DNA from: Ridgeia piscesae
Lineage: Eukaryota > Annelida > Polychaeta > Sabellida > Siboglinidae
Direction: 5' to 3'
Length of the DNA: 64,000 bases
Assembly (NCBI GenBank): GCA_025642075.2
Contig: JAODUO010000180.1
Location: 822,065-886,064, forward strand
Numbering within the stretch: the first letter of the stretch is position 1; every line of letters starts with the position of its first letter. This document shows, piece by piece, positions 11,226-23,960 of the stretch. The notes beneath the pieces were generated by a model. The model was not told the DNA's origin, did not search any database, and was given only the letters and a program-made list of their open reading frames with translations. A program made the translations under genes and the position numbers.

Positions 11226-12644
11226 ACACGAAAGGTTGGTGACAGTATGTCTAGAATAAGACGTATTTTATAAAATGACCTACTGTCACCTGGCATGTCC
11301 CAAAATATGCCACAGTGTGTATAAAAGTCAGTACCACCTCGTGCATACATGCATATATAAGTTTGCAATGTTATTAGCAGTATCACACAAGGCCATAACC
11401 AGCCAACTGAGGGTCTGTGCTGCCTTGTGTTCACCCTCCCATGTAAGTATGCACTAAATAACACAGTACATTACGGTTGGCTGACATTACCTTAAAGGAA
11501 ACCGGTTCTTGTCTAAATACAGATGTTTTGTAGAACTGTTAGAGTTCATCTAGGCATCTATAATCTGCATTTATGAACTGATTGCAAACAATTATCATAC
11601 CAATTTCTTTTCTACACTATGTTTGATAAACTTTAAGTATTTTACATGTGCAAATGTATTCATCTTTCACCCTGGCAGTGTGACCAGATCGTTTGTAGAT
11701 ATGTTTTATGTAATATAACCAACATTTTGATATCTTTTTTGCACCACTGAAGACACTGTTTACATTTTTTTGAAATTTAGATCCTAGTGATCATGCCAAA
11801 TCATAGATCTATATATTACAAGACTGCCACCTTTAAGCACAAGATCACAAGTGGCCCAGAACCAGCCTGTACCAACCAATATTGTCCATATATTCTGTAC
11901 CCAATTTTAATCAGATCTACATTGAATTTCATTTTATTTCTGCACATATACATCGTTTGTATGTATGTTCCTTTCATATAATATTTTAATCATCCAAGAG
12001 ACTGAATACTTTCACATTTTTATTCTACCCTTTTCTCTCACTAATCCTCCTTTATGAACTCGAGTTCTATCGCATTCTTTATGTTTATAAATGCTTCTAT
12101 AAATATAATCATATCTTCTAAGGTATGTTTTCTACTACCTGGTCTGATTTAAGCTCCTTCAACTGTTACTAAACCACATTTTACAGTGTTATTTTATAAC
12201 CAAGGTCTTGCTGTTATGAAATCAGCTTAGTTGCTAGAAGCTCAGTAATGTGTAACTTCATAACCATAAAGTGCAAAGTAATTACCCGTTAACCCTTGAG
12301 TTACCGACACTGTCCCCAGTGATTGGACTGGTTTATGCGGAACAGGTGTCATGGAATTCACAGAGCCACACATAAAAGAAGGGGAATTTCCACCAGACAG
12401 ACTTCCTCTTTCAGACAGCCTGGCCTGGTCACACGTGGCTGACTTCTTGTCATGCATAACTGATCAGCTGGCCACACAAGGTGGCGACTGATCAATACTG
12501 CAGTAAGACTATTCTATAGGCTAAAATACCTGTCAATCAATGTATCACAGTCATGCTCATTTGTCATTTTATTGGGGGGTGCTATTTGTTCAGCAAGGAG
12601 GTCATATTTGTAATGCCCCAAAATATGTTAAACGTTTCTAAGAA
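11226..12644. other. Intergenic, no gene seen
   Basis: AT-rich sequence without recognisable exons. Short ORFs at 11180-11464 (minus) and 11787-11981 have no family features. Confidence 0.55.
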
Positions 12645-13500
12645 TTGGGGGTTTGTTGGTTGGGTTGTCACAACGTATCGTTACACACGGAAAAGTGCAA
12701 CAGTAGCAGCATCAATAAAGTGAAACATATGTTAATACAAACGGACTCTCATAGCTTTCTGGATTGTGAAATCACAACAGACTACAACATAACATTTGGA
12801 AATCACAAATATGATAAAGATACAATGCTAAGTATTTTCTAATCAAATATCACTAGAGTGAATGTTACAAAGTTCTTAGGTATACAAATTCAGAAAATGC
12901 ATGTTGACTCTATAAAAACCTAAAAATGGTGACACCCATTATGTTCAAAACCAAGCACAATCTAGACAACAGTGGAATGTATACACTGCACTGTTCTCTA
13001 AATATTCCTAACATATTTAATGTATTGTGCAAATGTTTGGAGTAAAGGATATACAGCTTACAAATCTGGTGATCATTTGTTTATGCTACAACAAAGTTGT
13101 TCACCCTAAATGTTGTCTTATTATTATGTAGGGCAAATCATTTGGATCATGATCAATCTGTTATTTTACAGTATGAATATTCTTAGGGCAACAGATACAG
13201 TTGAACCGAAGACTGCTCTATTCATGCTTAATGCATAAATTACTGATTTGCATGAAAGTCACTAGATACTATTTAATTTAGGAGATTGTTGACAAGCTAC
13301 ATAATGTGCCAACAATCCAAGTTTAAGTTTATTCACAGATATTCTTGTATAATTTTTAAATCAATACATACATCTGTAAAGGGTATGAAATTGTGTAATT
13401 CAATTGAGTACAGTCTTACTAACTGTCAAAACATTACTTTGTTCAACAGTGCTAAACACTCGATAATAACAATACAAATATGTAAATTAATATAGTAGCG
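12645..13500 (+). pseudogene. Decayed LINE reverse transcriptase fragment (C-terminal part)
   Basis: Translated with several stops and frame changes, this stretch resembles the downstream part of a non-LTR reverse transcriptase. Around 12660-12710 it reads like the W..CN.LSLN..K block. Around 12865-12890 it gives VTKFLGIQI. Around 13015-13040 it gives YLMYCANVWS. Around 13380-13460 it gives a degenerate SxKGxKLxNSI...NC block, as at the end of such ORFs. No intact frame survives. The pieces are in order on the + strand over ~850 bases, which is why I accept it as an old, 5'-truncated insertion; the clade is not determinable by eye. Confidence 0.55.
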
Positions 13501-14518
13501 AGTTTGAATGACAGATTATAAATGATTACATTTAATTATGTGTGTAATAAATATGTTGATAAGAAACCATTACTTTACACACATATCCTATAAACTGTAT
13601 GAATACAAATATGTACTATAATAATGAGATAAAGTAAAAATATTTACAAGAATGTTTGTTCAATTTACTTTCAAGTAATAAAAGAAAACGTTTATTATAA
13701 TACTGTATTATTATTTTGTATTACTACTATTGTATGTTCTTTGTATTTGAAATCTTTTTGTAATACTACTGTAACTATTGTTTTTCGTATTGAAATAAAA
13801 TATTGTATCTTTTATCTATTTGTCTCTATAAATGTCTGACATCATGTATTGGTCATCATTTGTTGGCAGAGGTTTGAACTAATGCCTGAAGAAACCATCC
13901 TCAAGTTCTCAAGTTGTATGAAGTGTGTGCTGCCATTTCCTACCTGTTTGATTTATGTATATCAAATAAAATACATACAGGGTGAGAAAATGTCTGCCAT
14001 TTTATTTACTTGGTCTGCAAGTCTAATGAGCCACTGTGCATGTGTTAAGTGCAGATCCATGTAACACATTCAATAAACAGATCATTTTACGGATTTTTTG
14101 AAAACTTTGTCTACCCAACAGTTGTTTTTTGATCAATTATCATGTTTACCTTGCAAAACACAACTGTTCTGTCACATATGGACACTCAACCAGCATACAC
14201 AGTAACCAGGAAGGTCCTACGCTAGCAGGAAAAGGTATGTCCTTTACGTATCTCTAATCAGCCTGATCAATCAATGACGCACTTCCTAGCTGTTGACTAA
14301 AAATTCCTTAGTACACAGAATGACATCAATGCCTTAGGCTGAGAATACCCATATCAACCAGAGCTTTAACACAGACAGCTGTGCAGGGATCTTACAGAGA
14401 TGTACTTCTAGAGGTTTACTGGAGATCTCTGGAGAAAGGACTAAGTATAGACTTCTGAAGACATAATGCTGGATAATTCCAGCTGAAACACTGAAGAGGC
14501 CTGAACAAGAAAAACATA
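13501..14518. other. Upstream flank of gene C, no gene seen
   Basis: Very AT-rich to about 13840, then mixed sequence leading to the gene C start codon. No promoter element can be assigned. A short ACACAGTAACCAGGAAGGT near 14197 weakly resembles sequence upstream of gene B near 6155. Confidence 0.5.
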
Positions 14519-16138
14519 ATGGCAACATGTGTGACTGGAGTCATCTTTCTTGGTGTTCTATTTTCAGTTTGTCAACAAACTCTAGCAACAATCGGTAAGT
14601 TAATAATATTATAACTGAGGTGAATTTTATTACATGTACATCAGAAAATGATTCATAACATGTAGTACTGCCAATTGACTTTTCTGCCGGGCATCTGCCA
14701 TCACCGTGGGTGGAAATCTGGTTAAATACAGGCTGTAACAGTAGTTTAGGAGGATAACAAATATGGCGTATTTAATAGTTTCTTCAGCCTTTGCTAAGAT
14801 ACGTGTCAGTAACTCATTATACAGCGTGAGTCAAGTACTAACACCATAGAACCAGATTACTTCTTGACTGATACAAACATGTTGCACTATGATCTGTATC
14901 ACAAATTAGAGTAGCCTTGTATTCGCGTTCTTTATGCATGCATGTGTGTAAAGAACACGAATACGTCACAGACCTGAGTTGCACATCAGAGCCTGGCTAG
15001 TGCAGGTATTACTCTAAGGTTGTTCATAGTTGAGGCATAATATGACACATGCCAGCACCTCCCGGCTGTCCTACGTCCATAAGCCTGGAGATGACACCTA
15101 TTTCAGAATCTTGTCAATGTTCCATCGTTTCTACTCCTCTCATCTGTAGACGGCTGTTGGAATGCATACAATTTATTTTATTACTTACCTTCCTATTTTT
15201 TTCAATGTTTAGAATGTCAGTGTATGAAGTCATAGATCAAACTGGTTTAAAGGCCAGGCAAATATTTCGACACTGGAAGAAACAAGTTATAGCTTAGAAA
15301 TTCCCAAGAAGGAAGGTTAGAGACAATATGACGGTTTCACACTGCTAATGAAAGTAGTATATATACATGCAAAGTGCTAACTAAAAAAAAACCACTGTAC
15401 ATTTTCATTATAATAAATAAAGTGGTATGTACAGTAATTATAAGTGAAACTTCAAAATAGTCCATTTTATGCAAAATGTTAGCTCTGGCATTTCTTTTAC
15501 ATACCTTGATATAAGCATGGAATGAGGTGATTGATTACTGATGACAAATACCATTATCCATTTTAATAGCCAGTATTAGTCATTTTACTATAATAATAGT
15601 AAGAAAGTGTTCGCATGGAAAATGAAATACTCCAATGTAATTACAGATAACCACCAATCTGCAAAATTCTTCCTGTAGAATAGAACAATTTATATAGCAG
15701 GGAAATGTTTTAGGAGAGAACAGGTGGAAGTAGAAAGTTTAATGATGTATATGGGAATCTTGGGTAAGTTAAACCTTCCCAGGAAGTTCAATTCATGGAG
15801 GTTAACACAAAAACAGTTCCCGAAACGTTCTAGTTGGGTCAGTTTTCATGTGACATCAGCTGAGAAGTAACACACGGAGACTTACCATTGGTGAATTCAC
15901 TGAACTAATACTGTTTGCATCAGTGATTTATTTAAATAAAATATTTTACATAATAACCTATTTTATAAAACACCTGTTCAAATGAGAACTAATATGTTTG
16001 TACCTTATGTAAATTGTGTTGTATTAGATATTGCAGTCATGTTTCATAACTATGTCCTTGAAACAGTTTACATAAATTTATGTTTAAGTGCATTATGTAT
16101 TGATTCAAGCATCTTTTTATTCTTGCCTTGTGCTTATG

Positions 16139-16175
<37 letters not shown>

Positions 16176-19100
16176 CAGGTGTATACATACATACAAATAT
16201 ATATTTGTGTTTTTCTCTTTGCAGTGATAACCCGCTGTATAAAACCACCTATTCCACCAGTGAACCTCAACTGTTCAGAACCACAGAAGGTGTACATCAA
16301 GAATGTAACATTGGGAAAAAGTGCATGTGATGATCAGATATGTTGTCCAAATAATAGTCTCTGCTTCGCAGAGAACACAGCTAATCACCTTGACTATGTG
16401 AAGAAAACTTGTGATGGAAAACACACATGTAGCATATCTATGGTGAATCACTGGTGTGGTGGGTCATCCACTGACTATGAATCAGTGCACTATGTATGCA
16501 GCAGCATCAACCCAGGTAAGTTGAGACTGAACTGAATTTTAATATTTCAAGTTCATCTGGCGGGAAAATTGGCGGATGTAGAGGATTGAAATTGGTGGTG
16601 TATAAAATTTGAAAAACAAGCGGAAATATTGATTGATAAGTATTATTCTTGTGTTAAGGTTATTCATAAAGTGGTACTGGACATATATTGAGTAGTAGTT
16701 TTGGTTAAAGTTTGTTAGTTAACAGTATTTTTGAACAGATTAGCATAGTGGGTGATAATAGGGTAATCTAGGCTTCGACAAATTGTAAACAAGATTGAGC
16801 AAATCTCTTTATTTGATATAGTATATAAGAGATAAAGCAATAAGAGTAACAACTACATATGTAAGATAAAACTGTGAATAGGTATCATTGTTATTAAAAA
16901 TAAACAAGCGTTTTAGTAGGAAACCCTTGTTTGTTTATATAGGTAGTGTCCAACGTTTCCGCTAGGGAACGGTACGAGCACAGACTAAACTTATTGTTCA
17001 TGGTAGCATAGGTAGAAAGTTGTTTATAACATAAAGTGTGCTGCAGTTGCTGTACACAATAAACAAACAGTCTTTCTAAAGACTAAGTTGGTTTAAACTA
17101 AGAGTTGATTTTGACAAATCGTAATATGCACCTGGCAAGCGGCAATGAAGGCAAGGAGGCACTTGGTGTGTAACCACTGCCACAGCTTGGTGGATTTTGC
17201 CGTATCGGGGTGCGGAAAAATTTGGTCAGAGACAACGGAGGAAGGGTTTACGTTCCAATGTTTAGGGTGTTGGAAAGTGGACTGTCTGACAGCAGAGTTA
17301 GCTAGGCTAACAGATATTGTGAAGGGGATGCAGAGTGGAGGGAGGGTGATTGCAAGGACAACAAATGGAGAAAGAACAACAGGAAACATGACATGCAGGA
17401 AGGTGACAGGGGAGAAAGAACAGTAGAGAAGGAGGGAGGGACAAGGGGACAGATGAGAGAAGTAGATGCGACAGGAGGTAAGACGAATGGAAGAAAGGAA
17501 GTGAGGGATGTGACCAAACGGAAGTCAATAACAAGGCGATGACAGGGAAAAGAGACCGGAAAGAAAGGAACAACAGAGAAAGCGGCAGGGGAAAAGTCAG
17601 CAACCAGGGAGATGCAAAACGGAGGAGCTACTCTGAAGCAGTGATCAAGGGGCATTGAGAACAGAAAGGGTATTTATGGGAGACTCCATTTTGCGAAAGA
17701 CAGACAGGACATTAACAAAGGAGAAGACGTTGTTGTTTGTCTTCCGGGGCTAGGATAGAGCATGTGACTGAACGGGTAGAGAACGTATTGGGGCATGGCC
17801 AAGGGGGGTCTATATTAGTACATGTAGGGACGAACAATGCAGACAGGGATGGAACAACCAGGAAGTAAAGAGATACAGAGAGTTGGTAGAGACACTGAAG
17901 AAGACGAGAGTTGAACAGATCATATCTCAGGAATCTTGCCAGTGATGAGGGGAAGGGGAACAACATTTAGAAATTGCAAGAGGATGGCAATTAACGGACT
18001 ATTAGAGCAGATGTGTGAAGAAGGGAGTTGGATTTGTAGATTTGTGGGGATATTTTGTTGGAAAGAAGATATGTTTATGAGAATGTCATCTAAGCGGAAA
18101 GGGCGCAGCAGTGTTCTCCGAGAACCTTCTTCGATCGATGAATAATGGAACAGGTTCCAACTTTTTAAACTAGTTTCGCAGGGGGATACACAGAGAAGCC
18201 AAATACTAGAGGCATAGATAAAGATAGCAAAAATACATCAGCAAAGAACAGCCTGGAAAGCCCTACGGAATTTGGTTATAAATGTGTTTGTTTAAATGAA
18301 AGAGCATAGAAAACAAAAGAAATGAACTAAACATTATGGTAGAAGATATTGACCCTCACATAAAGGTATAACTGAATCTTGGGCCACACCCGATATATCA
18401 GATGCCGAATTAGGAATGAAGGGTATGTAATGTTTAGGAAAGATAGATTAGGAAGAAGGGGAGGCGGAGTTATTTTATATATTAAAGAATCCATCCAAGC
18501 TTATGAAATAAAATTAGAAAAAGAACAGAATGTGAAGAAGCTGTCTGGTGTAACATAGTTACAGGAAACTCAACATTAACTGTTGGGTTAGTGTATCGAG
18601 TCCAAACATAAGCATGGAAGAGAATGAAAAAATACATAACGCTATCAAAGAAGTGAGTAAACAGGACTGTATTATTATGGGGGATTTTAACCACAGGCAT
18701 ATACAGTGGACATCTCTACAGAGTACCGGGAGAGAGGATCAAGAGTTTTTAAATTTAGTACAAGATAGTTTCCTTTCTCAACATGTGTTAGAAGCAACCA
18801 GGGGCGAGAACGTGTTAGACATAGTATTGAGCTCACAGAAGGAATTTGTTGATAATGTCAAGATATGTGAGCCACTGGGGTGTAGTGATCACAACCAGAT
18901 CATCAAAGTAAAGGGAGAACGGAATAGAAAAATAAGGTACAGGAAAAAATTTCACAAAGGTACAGGAAAAAATTTCACAAAGGAAGATATAAGGACATGA
19001 GGGAATATTTAGCAAAGATAGACTGGAATAACACACTGAAGAATAAGACAGCAACAGAATGCTGGAATATTTTAAAGAGTGAAATTGACTGCTCGTTGAC

Positions 19101-22100
19101 AAATTTGTCCCCTTGAAAAAACAGGGGAAACGGCCAAAGAAGAAACACTTATCGAAGGAAGCCATTAGAAAAATCAAGTACAAGCAAATGATGTGGAAGA
19201 CATATAGACATACCGGAAGTGAAGAAGACTATAGCATTTAAAAGAAGCACTTAATCAAGCTACAGCTGAAATTAGAAATTCAAAGAGAAGCTACGAACAA
19301 AAAATAGCTTTTAATATAAAACATGACAGCAAGAGTTTTTATGCGTATGTTCAAGTAAACAGAAAGTTCAGGATAAGGTCGCCCTTTCTAGAAGGTAGTG
19401 ATGGAAACATAATAACAGAGGATTCTTAATGGCAGAAAACCTAAATGAGTACTTTAGTTTGGTGTTTACCAGGGAAGATATTAGTATATTACCAGTACTT
19501 GAGACTAAGTTCGAAGGGAGAGAGTTTGACTATTTAGGACAACTAATTGTAACCCCAACAATGGTAGCTATGAAAATAAGAGATATGAAGGATAATAAAT
19601 CACCTGGAGTGGATGGGATTCCTCCCAAATTACTATTTGGAAATTGTAGAACAAATCAGCATACCGCTTGCAACAGTGTTCAATTTGTCATTAGAGGAGG
19701 GAATAGTTCCGTTAGAATGGAAAGAAGCAAACATTATACCATATTTGAAAAAAGGTTCGAAAACAAGTCAGAGAACTATAGACCAGTGAGTTTAACATCG
19801 GTGATTTGCAAACTATTAGAAAGACTAATTAAAGATCACCTGGTTGATTTTCTTGTTAAAAATAAATTGATAAACCCATCTCAACATGGGTTTTTAAAAG
19901 CGAGGTCATGCTTAACAAATATGTTATGTTTTTTGGAAGATGTCACAAAGGGCTAGATGAGGGATCACCAGTAGGTATAATCTACTTAGAATTTAAAAAA
20001 GCCTTTGACAAAGTGCCACACCAAAGACTACTACTTAAACTAAAGGCCCATGGCATAGGAAATGGAATGATCAACTGGATAGAAAAATGGCTTATTGATA
20101 GAAGACAAAGAGTAGTTGTTGATGGGGAAAGGGTTTTAAACTGGAAAGCGGATTGAGTGGAGTACCCAGGGATCAGTACTGGGACCTATTTTATTCCTAA
20201 TATATATCAATGATTTGGATGATGACATAACAAGCAAGGTGTTGAAGTTTGCGGAGACACAAAAGTGTTTGGAAAATTAAAAGTGATGCAGATAGACAGC
20301 ATTTACAAGATGATCTTAATAAGTTGATAGAATGGTCTGAGAAGTGGCAAATGCTGTTTAATTTTGGAAAGTGTAAGTGCCTTCCACAGGACATGGGAAT
20401 GAAGATGCACAATATACAATGGGGGATACTGTACTAAATACTACCTTAAAGGAAAAGGACTTAGGGTTAACTATTAGTGCTGACATGAAGGTATCAGAGC
20501 ATGTGGAATTGACAAACAGGAAGGCCAAATTTTGGATTAATTAGGCGAAATATAGTGTACAAAGAAAAGAACTAATAATACCGCTGTATAAAACAATAGT
20601 TAGGCCTCACTTAGAATATTGTATACAAGCATGGAGGCCATATCGCAAGAAGGATATTGATATGCTAGAAAGAGTACAAAGGAGAGCAACCAAAATGATA
20701 CCAAAACTCAGGAATATTAGTTATGAAATGCGTCTAAAAGAATGTGGTTTAACAACACTAGAAACCAGAAGATTGAGAGATCAGATTGAGGTGTTTAAAA
20801 TATTGAATGGATATGAAAATATTGACAGAAATATTTTTTTCACAGTCAAGGAAGAGAGAAGGACTAGAGGACATGGAGTTACATTAGCAAAGAAGCAGTG
20901 TAGACTAGATATTAGAAAATTTTCATTTTCACAAAAACAGTAAACGAATGGAACAGATTATCAGCTGATTGTGTAGGTGCTAGTAGTGTTAATATATTTA
21001 AAAATAAAATCGACATATACCTAAGACGGGCGGGGTATACTTAGATAGATAGGTTGGACTCTCGATAAGCCAAATGGCTTCCTAGTCCACCTGCCATCTA
21101 GAGTTGAATCTCTAGGTGGCAATCTTGTTAAATCTTGTTAAATCTTAATTTCTTTTGACACATGCGCATAAAATGATGTTGTTGTGTTAACACATCTGGC
21201 AGTAATGTTTTACTTTGTCTAACTTACGTAGTGTTATTCTCTCTTGCCAATTACCTTTGCAGCAACACCCACAATCACACAACCTACTGTGAGAATGCTA
21301 CAGGACGAGGCCAACACTGTGATGACCACCACCAGTGGCAGCACCAGTCTGATGCAGGGCTCTACAGTCAAAGGCCTTGCCAAAGGAACCAAACGCCAGT
21401 CAAAAGGTAATTCAATAATGTAACAACCGTGAGTCATGAAGTCTTCCTAATAGTCACTTGCTAGCCGGAGTAACCATGATATGTCCACAGTCTAATTATC
21501 ATACATTCAATAATATGTTTAATTGGCAGTGGTATACATTTACTGCCAGTACTTTATTTGGACATGTTGAAATGCATAGAATTTTTTAATAGTCATCTCA
21601 GGACTTTATACAATTTTATGACATACATTGTTCATGGCTCCAAGATTTTGTTATTTTGTCGTACATTTCAAAAGTTATGTTCCAAAGTAAGATAATTTCT
21701 TTAAAATAAATAGTTTTTACAGAATGTTTGCATCAAAGCCTGTCTACAATTAAAGTTGCAATGACAACAGTGTTGCTGCCACTGCCGAATGTAAACCTAG
21801 ATTTAAAATTGTGTTTTCAAATGGAGTGGAGACACTGGATAATATGCCAACTGGTATTGTTGTTGTAGGTGTGATTGCAGGTGTCACCACCGCAGTCATG
21901 TGTCTTATAATCGGTGGTGTCATCATAGTCATTGTAGTCTACAAGAGGTAGGTATACTCTCCATAGACACATGTAGTCAGCAACTACTGCTTATTTACTT
22001 GCTTAACACATCAACTGTACAAGAGGAATCAAATGACCATTGTATTTAACTAATAGAAAGACGTGTCTAATGGTAAAGTGAATTTGAACATAAACGCTGA

Positions 22101-23099
22101 TTGTGAAACTCATTCTCAACATGACTGACTGTTGCCAATTCACTTTTGATGAAACAGTATTTAATTTGTATCATTTATTATTTAATGTATCCTCTTTGTA
22201 CATCATGTGTTTAATTGTCAATAATAATTATGTATTAATGATAAATTACATATATCACAGTTGGATGATTTACAAATCTAGTTAAAGAGGAATTAAGAGA
22301 GCTTATCTACTATCAACGTCATATATTATGTATGACATATAGGCTTAATAGTGCTGCATAACATGACATCTGATTCATCCACAGAACCCGGGGTTCCAGT
22401 GATAGTCCCAAGACACAGGAACAATCCGTTGACCCTGACGCAAACATCTACGACATCATTGCAGAACCACCCAATGACAAAACAACTGAGAGTTACCAGA
22501 AAGGCGAGATAATGCTGCCCCCTGGCAACACAAACCTGAACCGAGCACTACCAAAACTGTCACCCGGGGAGGTGAAGAGAAAGCCAACTGAGAAGGATTA
22601 CGACTATGCGTATGGACACATTGTGGCTGGCACTGGCGGGGTAGTGGACGGTGCACCCGGATCAGGGAACCAGGACGTCACATATGCGGAGATAGATGAC
22701 AGTGGGGTGGACATGGAATGTGTGGGTTCGGATGACAAGCCCACAGAAGTCACCTACTCCGAGATCAATGAGACATGTGACACGCTGGGAACACAGGGAG
22801 CTACAGATAGCAGGGAGAGCATCAGTGACAATGTGGATAACACTGGGAATCCTGGTGAGATTGAGGTTGACACATTGGGTGCCTCAGCAATGGCTGATGA
22901 CACTATGGGTGACACAATGGACACTTGTGGTGACACATTAGAAGAGAGTGACAGGACAATGGTTAAGAATGACCTTTACTCTGGTGACACATTAGAAGAG
23001 AGTGACACAACAATGGGTACAAATGACCTTTACTCTGGTGACACATTAGAAGATAGTAACATGACAATGGTTGAGAATGACCTTTATTCAACGAAGTAG
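14519..23099 (+). CDS. Gene C: single-domain SUEL-lectin receptor with two ITIM-like motifs and triplicated C-terminal NDLYS (complete, 434 aa)
   Basis: Exons 14519-14594, 16225-16515, 21263-21406, 21869-21947 and 22385-23099 (1305 nt) join in frame with phases 1,1,1,2. Residues 1-25 are the signal peptide (SVCQQTLAT). Residues ~26-122 are the shortest lectin-type domain of the array (NVTLGKSAC, ICCPN, CDGKHTC, DYESVHYVC). Residues ~123-170 are a stalk with few Ser/Thr runs, ~171-197 the membrane helix ending VVYKR, and ~198-434 the tail. The tail has NIYDI, DYDYAYGHI, DVTYAEI and EVTYSEI (tyrosines 24 apart) and three in-frame GDTLEES..TM..NDLYS units. It lacks the YxxP motif of the others. 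Intron 2 is enlarged by a CR1 element in sense orientation (~17100-21146), which the normal splice sites flank cleanly. Membrane receptor role inferred. Confidence 0.86.
16139..16172. repeat. (TA)n microsatellite just upstream of gene C lectin exon
   Basis: A TA run ending about 53 bases before the lectin exon start at 16225. Confidence 0.95.
17145..17426 (+). pseudogene. CR1 ORF1 zinc-finger segment (copy 1)
   Basis: Open segment of 93 residues containing the CNHCH...CGKIW...CLGCW...DC finger followed by a short helix-like LTAELARLTDIVKGM. It belongs to the retrotransposon ORF1 and ends prematurely; the esterase part continues in another frame. Confidence 0.7.
19429..21040 (+). pseudogene. 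CR1 reverse transcriptase remnants (copy 1)
   Basis: Successive open segments at 19429-19956, 19908-20156, 20249-20437 and 20662-20943 in shifting frames cover the fingers/palm and C-terminal region. Seen are SPGVDGIPPK, YRPVSLTSVICKLLERL, FKKAFDKVPHQR and VQRRATKMI. The FADD catalytic box is disrupted (GTTTGCGGAGACACAAAAG, one base short near 20253). Confidence 0.8.
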
Positions 23100-23239
23100 C
23101 AGAGGGAAACTGCTGTGCTATGAACACAGGTACATGACAACAATGACGTCACATTCTTGTTGATAATGGTATTATCCAAGCATGATGCTCTGTCTGTCAT
23201 TTAATACATGATCTTCTTTCGACCACGCATTCTCTAAGT

Positions 23240-23960
23240 CCCTTTGTCCACTATGTCATCGTCCTTAACCTCTGTCACCTCCATGTCTCTCCCCAGTCTC
23301 ACCACAACACCCTGTCCATTATGTTTCCTTCACAACCCCTGTCATCTCTATGTCTCTCCCCAGTCTCACCACAACACCCTGTCCATTATGTTTCCTTCAC
23401 AACCCCTGTCATCTCTATGTCTCTCCCCAGTCTCACCACAACACCCTGTCCATTATGTTTCCTTCACAACCCCTGTCATCTCTATGTCTCTCCCCAGTCT
23501 CACCACAACACCCTGTCCATTATGTTTCCTTCACAACCCCTGTCATCTCTATGTCTCTCCCCAGTCTCACCACAACACCCTGTCCATTATGTTTCCTTCA
23601 CAACCCCTGTCATCTCTATGTCTCTCCCCAGTCTCACCACAACACCCTGTCCATTATGTTTCCTTCACAACCTCTGTCACCTCCATGTCTCTCCCCAGTC
23701 TCACCACAACACCCTGTCCATTATGTTTCCTTCACAACCTCTGTCACCTCCATGTCTCTCCCCAGTCTCACCACAATACCCTGTCCATTATGTTTCCTTC
23801 ACAACCTCTGTCACCTCCATGTCTCTCCCCAGTCTCACCACAACACCCTGTCCATTATGTTTCCTTCACAACCCCTGTCACCTCCATGTCTCTCCTCACT
23901 ACAATGTCCTGTCTATCGTGTCATCCTCCACAACCTCTGTCACCTCCTGTCTCTCCTCAC
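23240..23960. repeat. 67-bp minisatellite, about 10 copies
   Basis: Unit of 67 bases containing GTCTCTCCCCAGTCTCACCA (starts at 23285, 23352, 23419 and so on) in the 3' flank of gene C. Because 67 is not a multiple of three and the unit has no stops, three overlapping ORFs of over 200 codons arise; they cycle frame through the same repeat and are not genes. Confidence 0.93.

Larger units (their letters stand above)
17100..21146 (+). mobile_element. CR1-clade LINE, copy 1 (broken ORF1 and ORF2)
   Basis: ORF1 begins near 17145 with a Cys-rich PHD-like finger (CNHC...GCGKIW...CLGC...C). It is followed by an SGNH esterase: GDS at 17679-17687 and a GTNN block near 17825-17840; the DGLHL block seen in copy 2 is lost by a deletion near 18090. 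ORF2 remnants from ~18290 to 21040 are an AP-endonuclease (GDFNHRH, SDHNQ) and a reverse transcriptase (DNKSPGVDGIPPK, YRPVSLTS, AFDKVPHQ). They are interrupted by many one-base indels and an 18-bp tandem duplication near 18945-18980. The 3' end has a hairpin (GCCATCTAGAG...CTCTAGGTGGC) and CTTGTTAAAT repeats. PHD plus esterase in ORF1 is characteristic of CR1-like elements. The 5' boundary is unclear and may lie as far left as ~16560. Not active as read. Confidence 0.85.
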
